The position numbers and the translations under genes are program-made. DNA of 64,000 nt from Spinacia oleracea (taxonomy: Eukaryota; Streptophyta; Magnoliopsida; Caryophyllales; Amaranthaceae): NCBI RefSeq assembly GCF_020520425.1, contig NC_079487.1:126688385-126752384 (forward strand), read 5' to 3'. Positions 13,221-24,910 of the stretch are shown piece by piece. Under the pieces are notes generated by a model that made no database searches, was not told where the DNA came from, and saw nothing but the letters and a program-made list of their open reading frames with translations. Positions within the stretch are counted from its first letter, which is position 1, and each line of letters begins with the position of its first letter.

Positions 13221-13530
13221 GCCCGTTTAGTAGCTGGTTGCAAATTGTGTTAAGGGAAATAAATTTGTATGTAAATTTGTAAAGAAATTAATATTCATTT
13301 CCATGGTAATGCTAGGTCACTCAAAATTATCTCTTTTTCATTATAAATTTTTATTATCCTCCATTATCATTTGAGGGAGTGGTTTTAGGTGAGATTTGAA
13401 ATTTATAAAGAAAAGTAGCAAGTTTTTAGACAAAATTTCAGTATCATGGACATCATGATTTATTTTCATCACCAAACTATACTTGGATTTATTTTCATTC
13501 CCACCATTTATTACCGGCTACTAAACGGGC
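13221..13530. mobile_element. MITE with GCCCGTTTAGTAGC inverted termini
   Basis: The left end reads GCCCGTTTAGTAGCTGG and the right end is its inverted partner, GGCTACTAAACGGGC. The interior is AT-rich and non-coding. The target duplication could not be fixed, so the superfamily stays open; a hAT-type origin is the first guess. Confidence 0.6.
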
Positions 13531-13674
13531 AGTGAAAGCTTTACATAGCTTTACAGATATGAAAACGGAGGAAAGATATTGTTGATTTTTTTTCCATTGT
13601 CATCAACTTGCAACCCTGAGGAAGTTTCAGGGCACCAATCATTATGATAGTGTCCAGAATTGACTTGTCAAATT

Positions 13675-13797
13675 TAAAGTCAACGGTCAATAGTGTAGTT
13701 TGAAAATGAAATAATGGATTGATTTAAAGTTAGCTGAATCGAAAGCTTATCTGAAAATATTGAGTGAAGAAGCTTGTATCCAAAAAAATTAGTAGAA
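13675..13797 (+). promoter_or_regulatory. W-box-bearing promoter of the first membrane-protein gene
   Basis: Contains AAGTCAACGGTCAATAG near 13678, that is GTCAA/GGTCA motifs matching W-box cores bound by WRKY factors on the other strand. A related block (AAAGTCAATGGTCA) lies before the paralog at 16108. Shared promoter blocks suggest the tandem duplication carried its control region along. Regulation by WRKY is inference. Confidence 0.4.
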
Positions 13798-14976
13798 ATG
13801 AGTGCAGGGAATGCTGAAGCTTCCTTACAGCCCAAAGACAAAGATATCGAGTCTCAAAATGAGAGGTTGCAGGAAACTGGAGAAGGAATTGGGATCGTAG
13901 ATGGGCAAGGTATCAATCATCTGAAGCAGTTGAAGTCCTTTGAAATTCTGAAATCAGCTCTGAAAATCTTTAAAAGTAATACCAAGTTTATGTTCTTAAT
14001 GATATTGTCTATTCTTCCTTATTTTGTTTTTATGGTCTTTTATGAGATGAAACTTCAGAAATCCATAATTTATGCCTCATCGAACCCACTACTAAATCAC
14101 CATCCTATAAAGATGCGAGCTACTCGTATTCCCCTTGATGTTATTAGTTCCATACTGAAAAATAGTGTATCGTTCTCCCAATCAGTAAATCAAACCCAGC
14201 AGTACTACATCAATTACTATGATGATGATGATAACACTAGTTATTTGAACAAAAGAAACGAGTTTTTCTCAGATTCACTGCATCTTTGTCTGTTTTATTT
14301 GTTTCTTTACCCTCTTCTGGAATTCCTGAGTTTGAGTATAACCACGAAACTCGCAACAGAAGTTCATGCAGCTGAGAAACAGTCGACTCTCAGAGAGTTG
14401 CTTCACCAGAAGGTTAACATAAAGGGTCCTTTTATTACCTATCTTTATGTGCACTTGCTTTCATCTATGACTTTGTTTGGTCTTTTTTGGATAGTAGTTT
14501 GGAATCACCTTAGCTACTCTTTTTCTTTACGATCTCCAAGTATTGGGTTTGTTCTGTACACTGCAATTCAATCAGTGATGTTCCTAGCTCTGCTCTACAA
14601 GTTCATGGGTTGGAGTGCATTTTGGAACATGGTAATGGTGATTTCTTTTACACAAGACCTAACTGGGGTCGCGGCATTTGGGTTGTCCGATTATTATGGA
14701 AGACATTGTAAGAAAACCGGATTTCATTTAATGCTCGGATTTTTCGTGTTTGGTAATGTTCTGAGGCTTCCCTGTTTGTATGCCGGATTGTGTAATGGAA
14801 GTGATGCTGGTGTTTGGATCACTTGTATTGTTATGATTTTCGTCTCGATTGGAAATTTGGTGAAGTGGGTTGCTTTTGTGTTGTATTTTTACCATTGCAA
14901 GCAGCAAACTATGGAAAAGAAGATTGATGATCAAGAGCAGGACAAAACTGTAAAAGCAGCTGCTGTTCACTCTTGA
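13798..14976 (+). CDS. Multi-pass membrane protein of unknown function, copy 1
   Basis: Single-exon gene, 392 residues. I chose the ATG at 13798 (MSAGNAEAS), not an upstream in-frame non-ATG codon, because the paralog at 16108 starts at the same point (MSSGNDEVS). Residues 1 to about 50 are hydrophilic. About six hydrophobic segments follow, near FMFLMILSILPYFVFMVF, LCLFYLFLYPLLEFL, TYLYVHLLSSMTLFGLFW, FVLYTAIQSVMFLALL, LMLGFFVFGNVLRL and ITCIVMIFVSIGNLVKWV. The tail is charged (MEKKIDDQEQDK). The conserved core SDYYGRHCKKTGFHLMLGF has no catalytic signature I know. It resembles plant uncharacterised transmembrane proteins such as those I recall next to RSZ21 at Arabidopsis At1g23830-At1g23850. 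The biochemical role is unknown. Confidence 0.9.
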   Translation: MSAGNAEASLQPKDKDIESQNERLQETGEGIGIVDGQGINHLKQLKSFEILKSALKIFKSNTKFMFLMILSILPYFVFMVFYEMKLQKSIIYASSNPLLNHHPIKMRATRIPLDVISSILKNSVSFSQSVNQTQQYYINYYDDDDNTSYLNKRNEFFSDSLHLCLFYLFLYPLLEFLSLSITTKLATEVHAAEKQSTLRELLHQKVNIKGPFITYLYVHLLSSMTLFGLFWIVVWNHLSYSFSLRSPSIGFVLYTAIQSVMFLALLYKFMGWSAFWNMVMVISFTQDLTGVAAFGLSDYYGRHCKKTGFHLMLGFFVFGNVLRLPCLYAGLCNGSDAGVWITCIVMIFVSIGNLVKWVAFVLYFYHCKQQTMEKKIDDQEQDKTVKAAAVHS

Positions 14977-16107
14977 TTTTGGATTGAGAATGACATTTCT
15001 GGATTAGCTTGATTTTTGAGTCTTTCTCTTTTGTTTTAGTTATTTTTTGAGGGTAAGAATGTAATACTTGAATAGTGTAAAAGTTTATTTAGTTAGAACT
15101 TCCAACTTGGAAGTATATTATATCGATAATGGCCTAGTGGCCTTCTGTTCTAAATATTGTGGAGGACAACATTTGCCATCAGTAATAAAAGGGTGCTACG
15201 ACAGGAGCCCGGTTAGCCAGTGTTTGGCCAAGCTCTTGAAAGTGTTTATCAACCTGAGAAGCTGAAATATGGCCAGTTGTCGCAAGAGATGCTTATGACT
15301 AAAGATGGTTGTGGGCTGGGCTGGGCTAGCCCGAAGCCTGACTCGGACACGAAAAAAAGCACAGTCTGACTCGAGTACGAAGCCGTGGACCGTGCCCAAG
15401 CCACATGTTTTTTGAAAAAGCGCGACAAAGCACGCTAAATTCAGTAAAATTAGGCTTAGGCACGACGGTTGGCCCGAACGACACGACAACCCTTTGGCCT
15501 GAGCTCTATTTTAAACTTCTCGACCGGACCCGACATGATACAAAGTGGGCTTGGCCCGGCCCGGCCCAACCCAACCCAACCCAAATCCATCTTCATTTAT
15601 GACTCGACTTGAGTTTAACAGTCGAACTAGGCTCGAACTCAACTCGCTCGAGATGAGGTTTTATATGAATACAGACGAATATTGTTTCTTGGTTAATTAA
15701 AACATACTTCCTCCGTTTAGAAATATTTATTCCACTTTCACTCTCTATAAAAGTTACCCTTATCACATCACAATCGCAATTGCTTTAGAAATTCATATCT
15801 TGATTCAAAGTGGCATGAAAAGTGGGAGCCAAGAACATAAACATATACTTCGTACTTATTTACTAAAGCACAATTGTTTTTTCCCTTTAAAACTTTACGA
15901 ATTTTCAAAGTCAATGGTCACTGTCCAATGAATACCTTAAAGACTCACAACTTGCTTTCAAAGTCAATGGTCAACGAAAAGGAAAATACGTAGAAAAGTT
16001 TTAAAAAAAATGGGTGGCTATTAAGTTAGCAAATTCCAAAAGATTAACTGAAAATATTAATTAAGTGGGAGAATTGAAGAAGTTTGTAGCCAAGAAAAAC
16101 AGCAGAC
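14977..16107. other. Spacer between the membrane-protein paralogs
   Basis: Holds the 3' UTR of copy 1, a GC-rich repeat-like stretch (15305-15583, listed separately) and a promoter region. An 18-bp direct repeat, TTTCAAAGTCAATGGTCA, occurs at 15903-15920 and 15956-15973 and carries W-box-like GTCAA/GGTCA cores. The second repeat lies about 135 bp before the start codon of copy 2. Confidence 0.5.
15305..15583. repeat. GC-rich repeat with GGGCTGGGCTGGG / CCCAACCCAACCC ends
   Basis: The stretch starts with repeated GGGCT and ends with repeated GGCCC and CCAAC units that are roughly inverted to the start. It is much more GC-rich than its surroundings. Such G/C-rich terminal blocks occur in plant hAT-type MITEs, but no target duplication was fixed, so the class is uncertain. 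Confidence 0.35.
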
Positions 16108-17273
16108 ATGAGTTCAGGGAATGATGAAGTTTCCATACAACCTAAAGAAGGCGATATCGAGTCTCAGAATAAGAGGCTACCAGGCATGGGAATCCAAATC
16201 GAAATAGAAACCGGGCAAGCTGTCCTTAATCTCAAGCACTTGAAGAAGTCCATTGAAATATTGAGATCAGCATTAAAAATCTTTACAAGTAATACCAAGT
16301 TTATTTTGTTAATGGTATTATCTATACTCCCTTTCTTTATTTTCATGGTCTTCTTTGAGATGAAACTCCAAAAACCGATCATGTATGCCACATCAAACTA
16401 TTTACCAAAACCCCAAACATTAGAAATAATGTCTGCTTACCCTGATCTGATGATTATTTGGTAAACAATACAGCATCAGCTTTTGTAAAAAAATCTTATC
16501 TCGCTCGTAAATACTATAATGATCACAACTTTAGTAGGATCAACGAGAAAAAAGAGTTTTTGTATGATACAGTTGAAGTTTCTCTGTTTTATTTGGTAAT
16601 TTACCCTGTTCTAGAGTTCCTTAGCATGAGTTTAACCCTGAAAATCGCAGCAAAAGTTGGTGCAGATGATAAACAGACAACTCTCAGAGAGTTACTACTG
16701 TACCGGAAACTTAACTTTAAAGGTACTTTTGTTACATACATTTGCGTTCACTTGATGTCAACTATGACTTTATCAGGCCTTGTATGGATTGTTTCGAATC
16801 ACCGCCTCGTCTTTGGCGGTTACTATGATCCTACAGGAGCTAGTTGGTTTAATATACTGTCTTTAACAGTTCATTCAGTTATATTCCTAGGGTTGCTTTA
16901 CAAGTACCTAGAGTGGAGTGCATTTTGGAACATGAGTATGGTGATTTCTTTCATGGATGAACAAACTGGGATCGAGGCGTTTGGAATGTCGGATTACTAT
17001 GGAAAACATTGCAAGAAAACCGGGTTTCAGCTGATGCTCGGGTTTTTCGTGTTTGGTAATGTCTTGAGGCTTCCTTGTTTGTATGCCGGATTATGTACCG
17101 GAAGTGTTGCTGGTGTTTTGATCACTTGTATTGTTATAATGATGGTTTCGTTGAGTAATTTGGTGAAGTGGGTTGCTTTTCTGGTGTACTTTCAATATTG
17201 CAAGCAGCAAACCATGGAAAAGAAGTTGGATGATCAAGAGCAAAACAAAAATGTAAAGTTTGATGCTACATAG
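16108..17273 (+). CDS. Multi-pass membrane protein, copy 2, with frame break or new intron
   Basis: Tandem paralog of 13798-14976; N-terminal, central and C-terminal parts align closely (for example SDYYGKHCKKTGFQLMLGF, LRLPCLYAGLC, KQQTMEKKLDDQEQ). The frame opened at ATG 16108 runs to a TAA at 16462-16464; the rest of the homology continues in another frame to 17273. In copy 1 the same region is continuous coding sequence, so the ancestor had one frame. GT at 16461-16462 and AG at 16533-16534 (or 16536-16537) would remove 74 or 77 bp and restore frame, giving about 363 residues. It is either a recently broken gene or one rescued by a new small intron. Six membrane segments are kept. Function unknown. 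Confidence 0.75.
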
Positions 17274-18592
17274 TAAACATGTGTATAGTGTTAGAATCCA
17301 ACTTTCTTTTACGTGTATTTTGCTTATCTATTGCTTTCTGATATCTTTCTAATATTTTTTTAGGCTTTAGATAGAATAGAATTATCATGTTTATGTCAGT
17401 TCAGTGTTAACTGGCACTTTTTAGCTAATTCAAACTAAACCTTTATGAGGGGTATGAACCAATACCTCTCATCAGAAGTTGTCTTTGCTTAATCACTTGC
17501 GTTTTTGTTAGCTTTTATAGATTGTGCATGTGTGTCGTATGTTTTTAAGCTTTACAAGACTCAACAAAGTCTCCACCAAAACATATACATTCTCGTCGCC
17601 GGTCCCGCTTGTGCCGGTTGTGCGCACCCAAGCACCCCGGTCGACCCTCATCCTTGTCGCCAATAGACAAGAGTGTTCATTCTAAAGCAAGCATCGCTCA
17701 TGCCTCGAGCCTTGAGACTCACTTTTCGCACAAGGCTTGCGCCCATGCCGTCCCATAGACAAGAGCGCGCCGCACGATCCATGTCAAAACACTCGAACAG
17801 TGACACATAGGGTGTGTGTGCATGAGTGTATGTTTTTTTTGTTCGAATGAGCCAATTGCAAGAGGGCAATGTTCTTGTTTGTGATCAATCTTTGAATACT
17901 TTGAACTTTATTTCTTCGAATGAATTTAATTTTTATTGAAAATTTTGCCAAGATTAGTTGTATAGCTAATACTATCTTACCAAGATTTCATAAACATTGC
18001 AACTGTAAGGACCAACACTTCCTCGAAGTTGTTACAATGTTACGTGTTTAAGTAGGTTTACTCAGATTTTTAACCAGCGGTCATCGTATAATCCATTGAT
18101 ATTGATCACTTAAGTAGTTAAGTGACGAGGCAAGTGAATCAGACACTTATTCAGGTCAGGGTTTAATTCCCCTGTAACCCGTTGGTCATTTTTCGACTGC
18201 TGTAAGGATAGTGTACTGGTTGTCGCTCTTTTCGGAGATTTGCTACATAAGCATAAGCATAAGTATAAGCATAAGCAATGGTGGATGCTATGGTACATAT
18301 AGATTGGTAGTGCAAAGAAGACATATATGAAGTTTTTCCTAAGCAATAGCAATAATAATAGATATAATGTGGATGTGAACTAGATTAGTTGGCAAAGTCT
18401 TGAGACGGTGGTACTCAAGTCTACATAATTTGTTGACTTGCCTTTTGTAGTTCTCTTTACACAAATAAAAATAAATGATGTAATGTAGCGCTACTAGAAG
18501 CCAAACGTGCTTGAAGAAAAAAATACAAGTTGGAGAGAATTTGTTTCTAACTTTCAAATTTCATCAACCTGCAACTGTAAGTTAGGAGACAT
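17274..18592. other. Unassigned stretch with GC-rich block and CATAAG repeats
   Basis: No gene recognised. 17580-17780 is more GC-rich than its flanks and reads like degraded repeat DNA without assignable family. Around 18247-18278 the hexamer CATAAG (with TATAAG variants) is repeated five times. Confidence 0.4.
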
Positions 18593-19206
18593 GTTTGGCA
18601 ACACTAGCTGAAATCGAACTGAAATTGATAAGGTAGCTGAAACTGATAAGATAACACATCTGAAATTGATAAGGTGTTGAAACTGATAAGATAATACTCC
18701 GTAGTTTATAAGTAAGATTTATTTTAGACGAAAACCTTTCATGTTTTCCCTTGTATTAAAATTCAACCCAAAAGAGAACAATTAGCAAAGGTATTTGTTT
18801 CACATGTAAATATGAGTATTATTTTAAAACAAAATTGGATAAGTATATACGAAGTATAACTGAAAAATAAGTAACAGACCAAAAATAAACAAAAATATGA
18901 ATAATAGTAGTAGAAGATAAACTCTTTGAAACATACTATATATGTAATTGAAAACTCGGTTTACTTCGCAATAAAATTTTCAAAAAATGCAGCCACACTT
19001 TATGCCCATTGACACTTTAACAGCAAGTCAACAACAGATGCTTTGGAGGAAAAAAAATCAGTCACTGATTTTGAAACGTTACTTTTGTTAACCTTTGGAT
19101 TTCAGTCAAGTAATCCACCTTAAATTTTAAACACTCTTAATCATTTCAGGCGACTTAAATTATTAGCACCTTATCATTTAAGTTGACTGAAAATGATTAC
19201 CAAACA
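18593..19206. mobile_element. Probable MITE with GTTTGG inverted termini
   Basis: The left end, GTTTGGCAACACTAGCTGAA, and the right end, read inward as GTTTGGTAATCATTTTCAG, are similar. Both arms then carry GATAAGGT and related blocks (several GAAATTGATAAGG units on the left). Interior AT-rich and non-coding. Boundaries are approximate. Confidence 0.4.
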
Positions 19207-19436
19207 AAGCTTTCACAACGCTAGAATCAAATTGAAGTTCAAATGTTACAAGTTGAATGTTACAAAGTCAATAGTCAATATCTAATCAACTCCTTGGCCT
19301 AATGCATACAAAAGTCCTATTCTTTAGAGCTTAACTGAATGTAACATAACTTAACTGAATATTACTTTATTTGGAATAAATAATAAATACGGAGTAATAA
19401 ATTAGTAGTAAATAATAAGTTTTAATATGTAAGGGG

Positions 19437-19866
<430 letters not shown>

Positions 19867-19871
19867 CTCGG

Positions 19872-22800
19872 TGTAACACCCCGACAATTCTCTCTTTTCT
19901 AAAATAATCTTTTAATATAAAACGTAGAGGATTATCAAGGCATTATCGCCCGTGTGAAAACGTAACGGCTTATTCAGAATTTTGCAGCGGAAAACATAAC
20001 ACTAACTTTAGGTTTATAAATAATCTATTACAGATTTAGTCCCCAAAAATCATCCAACGAAAATAAGGAAATATAAATAGTACGACAAGTTTAAAGTCCC
20101 AATTAACAAACCCAAGTTAACTTAGCAAATCAAAACTAAATACAAGCTCTCTATTCCCGATCCCAATGATGCAACATCTTCAAACCTGCAGATGGATACT
20201 GCTTATTGATCCTTAGAGACTGCTCACCAAAGATTGGGTCATCACAGGATCAATAACGCATAGCCATGATCAACATGCACAAGCAAAAGCACGTAATCAG
20301 CAAAGCTGAGTACTACATACTAAATCAATAATAATCCTAACATGATTCTATTAAACGAACAATCCTAACATGGTACTAAATAAAACATAAGCAAGGATAA
20401 TCAAGATATATTGACTTGAAAACTATATTTGACTGAACTAGACCTTTGTATCATTAACATTATTTTAATTGAAATAGTCAATGGACTGAGTTGTCTACTA
20501 GAAACTTCTTCTTCTTCACTAAGGAAGACGAGGTACGGGCGCGACTCCGTAAACCCCAATGACCTGCGATATCGAGGGACTTTTGAATAAAATAGAACCG
20601 GTGATCAATCCGGCCCCAGAAAAAGCCATAGGCGACCCATGACCCCAACTCCTGATTGTCCGACACTTTAGACGTGCACAGTCTAAAGCTATTGCTACTC
20701 ATGTTCACTTTACATGACTTAACTTTTAATACTTGGTTATGACTCATCAAACATAAATATTATATTCAACAAGTAAACACAACTTCTTTTATCTTTGAAT
20801 TAAGCAAGTGATCACAGAGATGTCACACAAGACTTATTCCAATTAATTCAACCTTTCCTTTAATACTGATCAACCCCTCTATATGGGTATAAGGTTTCAA
20901 CTTACTAAACAAGGTCCTCGGCCCTTATAAAGTAGTGAAAAGCTAAAAGGGAACAATAAACAATCGATCTGAATCAATATATATAAATAATAATCTAATG
21001 TTCCCAACCAACATGTTCGCATCAATCATCTATACCAACATGCTATAATTCTCATAACGAAATATATATGCTTAACATGTCCACCCAACAATATTAAACA
21101 TGCACTTTCAACATAACCTAGTTCATCAACAATTTCAACATAACCAAGTTCCTTAATCATTTCGACATAACGAAGTTCATGAATCATTTCAATATGGTTT
21201 CAACAAATCACACTCATTCCAAGCACACAGGTATGTACGTACCTTGTGTAAACAAACTGATAGGCCACTTTAACGAATTCAAAAGTCGCCTACAAAGAAT
21301 TCTCCGCCTAAAAACAACCAATAAAATTCCCCAATCAATATCCAACAATTTACAGCAATACTAAAGTACTCCAATACACCCTAAACATATTTTGAACCAT
21401 CCCCAATATCGAAACTTAACTAAATAACCTCCAAGCATAATAACTATTAAACTAATGATCCCAAATCGTTCTAAACTCCAATAAAACATCCCTTTTAAAA
21501 TTTCCAGCAATATGAAATAATTTCAAACGTCCACAAAACATACTCAACGTTTTTAAAATCATAAAAATAATAGCTTTAATAACTTATAATCATTCTACCA
21601 TGATTTTAGAACATTAAAACCTTAAAAATCCACGCTTTAATAAATAAAATCATGATTTCATTTCAATTACCCAATCTGAAAATTAAATTTTATATTTAAA
21701 CATAGTATATAATCTGAAAATATAATTTAATCATAATAGATTATAATCTATATTCAAGGAGCATGAATTAAATTAATAAAAATTCATTAAAACCCTAACT
21801 TAAACGTAGTTAACAAATCTGAAAATAATTAAATTAATTTCAACAACATATAATCTGAAATTTCATAACTTAATCATAAAAATCATAAATTTAATTCAAG
21901 AAACATAAATTAAATTAATAAACATAATTAAAATAATTAGTTACTTAGGGTTTAAGAAATAACCAAAAAGGAGAGAGAAGGGTGGCTGGCCGGCGGTAGG
22001 GACGACGACAGCACAGTCGGCGGCGGACGGGGCACGGTTGGCTGGTGGTAGCGGCAGCGTGTACTGGTAGTGGTGGCGTGAATGGAGAACCCTCAAAAGA
22101 GGAGCGAGTTCTTGTGCGCAAGGGAGAGGGGTCCTCAGCCGGTGAGTTGGGCGGCGCGACGGCAGGGCACGTCGGCGCGGTAGTCAGATGCGGTCGGCGG
22201 TGGTCGTGCGGTGGAGGAGGTTGGTTGTGCGAAGGGGCAAGAAGAAGGGTTGTAGGTTCACGTGAAAGAGAGGAAAGAACGTGAAGAGGAAGGAGGGAGT
22301 TGCGACAGTGAGGGTTGTGTGGTTGGTGGCTGCGCAGCACGCAGGTGGTCAGCCGCGGTTGTGGAGGGCGGTCAGTGGTGGCTGAGCAGCAGATTGGAGG
22401 CAGCGTGAGGGAGAAGGGGAGAGATCAGTTTTGGGTTTTCACGTGAGTTTGCAAGGGGAAGGGTTTTGCTTGAGTTTTACGTGAAATAGAAGAAGGGAGG
22501 AAGGAAGGAGTTTTGGGCTTATTATGATGGGCTTCACCAGATTGGGCTAGCATTAGGATTGAGTTGTTTGAATTCAAAAAAAAGAAATGGTTATGATTGT
22601 TTTTCCAAATTCAATCGAACGTGTTTTCGTAATTCAAATTCTTTTCAACGTAAAATTCTAAAATTATTCTTGATTGCACAATTGCTAAAATATTTAGAAT
22701 ATCTTTAAATAAATTAAATATACATTAAATATATAAACATAATAAAGTTCAAAATCGTTAAATATTTAGAACGTACTTAAAATAAAATAAATAGGCGTTA

Positions 22801-23831
22801 ATTATATATTTATTACTTAAAATTCATAAATTCTATTTAAATATAAATAATATACGTTAAAATATATTAATAAAATTTATAAATTTACGGGGGATTACAA
22901 TCTACCCCTCTTAAAAGAAGTTTCGTCCCGAAACTTGACACAAAATTTCCCACATTTTCCCCAAAAGCTTTTAACTTATTCTTACTAGAGAAGTACTTGT
23001 GCCACCTATATGCACTCTTTTGCCAACTCAAAGCTATTTGTGTTACTCATGAACACCTTTTCTTATGCGGAGAATCTATTTGCTTTGCATAAACTTGTAA
23101 AATTTGCTAAAATGAGCATAAAAATGCATAAAAATGACATAAAATAGGTAAAAGCGCGAATTTCTATCGCAATCTACCCCCTTAAAGAAAACGAGTTACG
23201 CCCTCGTAACTCACCTCAGGGAATAGCTAACTAAAATTCTCTTTCGATGAATTCTACCTCAAAATTCCTATTTCACTAAAACTACTCACTTTAGACTTTT
23301 CACAACAGATGACGAAACAAAAGAACAAGTCACCACGAATTAAATAATGCTTGACTTGCGCGGAGTTAATAGAAAAGTACCAGAATCCATATCGGCAGAT
23401 CGTTCATCCTCATTCTGATTCATCATGTACAACTTTCCTGGAGCCTTATTCGGGTTGTTGTTATCATTTGCAGGCTTATTATAGTTCTCTTGATTGTTTT
23501 GTGCCCCTCCAGGCTTTGAATTTTGACCTCCAGACTGGTTAAACCTCACTTGGTTTCCACGTAATTCAAATTCTTTTCAACGTAAAATTCTAAAATTATT
23601 CTTGATTGCACAATTGCTAAAATATTTAGAATATCTTTAAATAAATTAAATATACATTAAATATATAAACATAATAAAGTTCAAAATCGTTAAATATTTA
23701 GAACGTACTTAAAATAAAATAAATAGGCGTTAATTATATATTTATTACTTAAAATTCATAAATTCTATTTAAATATAAATAATATACGTTAAAATATATT
23801 AATAAAATTTATAAATTTACGGGGGATTACA
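19872..23831 (-). mobile_element. Ty3/gypsy LTR retrotransposon relic, internally deleted
   Basis: Minus-strand element bounded by TG...CA-type termini (plus strand TGTAACACCCC ... GGGGGATTACA) and by a perfect 5-bp target duplication CTCGG at 19867-19871 and 23832-23836. Parts: a long 3' LTR of about 3.0 kb (19872-22899); a polypurine tract just inside it (about 22901-22920 on the minus strand); a short internal remainder with a gag-like trace at 23340-23549; and the outermost 272 bp of the 5' LTR (23560-23831). These 272 bp look identical to 22628-22899, suggesting a young insertion. It is broken: most of gag, all of pol and most of the 5' LTR are gone. It landed in the coding-like remnant at 19540. 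Confidence 0.85.
23340..23549 (-). pseudogene. Gag fossil inside the Ty3/gypsy relic
   Basis: Minus-strand trace with asparagine/glycine-rich wording (KPGGAQNNQ) followed by KAPGKLYMMNQ, which resembles the segment after the gag zinc-finger region of plant Ty3/gypsy elements. It is a fragment with no independent function. Confidence 0.6.
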
Positions 23832-23919
23832 CTCGGCTCCCCTCCAACTTCTTGTAGTTCACTTGATCTTTGTAGCTTGTTAAGCTTGTAACGTTTTGGT
23901 GTTTTCCCATAATAATAAG

Positions 23920-24295
23920 GAAATTTTGTGAAACACTACCTTTAAGTTTGATGGTTTTGTGAATTGCTACCTTTTAAAAAGAAATTTATATTTTACTACC
24001 TTATAAGCTTGGTTTGTTTGACTAACACTACCATTTGACGTTTTCCGTTGATGTTTTCCTTCGTGTATTTCTTATATTCTTTTAAATATCTCTCTTCAGT
24101 TGTCTTTTTGTTCATTTTCCATATTAAATAGTCGTTGCAGTGGAGTTCAAAGACGGAAAACATTAACGAAAAACGTCAAATGGTAGTGTTATTCAAACAA
24201 CCCAAACTTATAAGGTAGTAAAATATAATTTTCTTTTTAAAAGGTAGCAATTCACAAAACCACCAAACTTAAAGGTAGTGTTTCACCAAATTTTC
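23920..24295. mobile_element. Long-inverted-repeat MITE, about 375 bp
   Basis: The two arms, about 130 bp each, are inverted copies: the left begins GAAATTTTGTGAAACACTAC and the right ends GTAGTGTTTCACCAAATTTTC. Arms share the order CTACCTT, ACTACCTTATAAG, ACTACCATTTGACGTTTT. The element lies within AAT-repeat sequence on both sides, so the target duplication is ambiguous. Long arms suggest a MULE-type or foldback element. Confidence 0.75.

Positions 24296-24379
<84 letters not shown>
24296..24379. repeat. AAT microsatellite, second array
   Basis: About 84 bp of AAT/ATA units directly after the inverted-repeat element. Together with AATAATAA just left of that element, it indicates insertion into a pre-existing AAT array. 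Confidence 0.95.
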
Positions 24380-24628
24380 GTTGAATTGAATTAATCTTAA
24401 CTTAAATTTTATTTTATTTTTTGACAGAAACTTAACTTAATTTAACTGAACTAAATTGTCAAATAAGTCCTGAAATTGCAGTTAAGCAAATAAGAACAGG
24501 ACCTACCTACGTAGTACTAAGGGTGCGTTATATAATTAATTCACCTTAAAAAATTTAGTTTCAAACGGCTGGTTTATCTTCTCAAGCGTACCATCTTGAA
24601 ATTATCTTTGAGACATGGGGATAATACA

Positions 24629-24910
24629 TACTCCATTTGTATTCATTTAAGAGATACAATTGTCTTTTCCGGCCGTATTTATTTAAGAGATACACTTGTC
24701 ATTTTTAGTAACTTATCAACCTCACCATCTAATTAATATATCTATAACCCATCCCCACCCCTCACTCCCTAAAATGACATGGTCCCCACTTGTTTTTCTT
24801 ATTAAAATATCTACTCAATCCCACTTGTTTTATTATTTTATTTCATGCAATTCTTTTTCTTAATACCCGTGTCCGGCCAAGTGTATTCTTAAATAAATAC
24901 GGAAAGAGTA
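24629..24910. mobile_element. Stowaway-like MITE (copy 3), inverted relative of copy 1
   Basis: TA at both ends, left end CTCCATTTGTATTCATTTAA, right end reading ATACGGAAAGAG. Internal blocks such as GGCCGTATTTATTTAAGAGA and the ACCCGTGTCCGGCCAAGTG region correspond to copy 1 at 169-497 read in the other direction. Confidence 0.7.

Noticed and set aside
15707-15870. TACTTCCTCCGTTTAG resembling a Stowaway left end
   Set aside because: Only a poor right end (ATACTTCGTA) could be found; too weak to list as an element.
21945-22340. Open reading frames of 80-130 codons on both strands
   Set aside because: They lie inside the long LTR of the Ty3/gypsy relic; composition is low-complexity, GC-rich and open on both strands, with no protein family signal.
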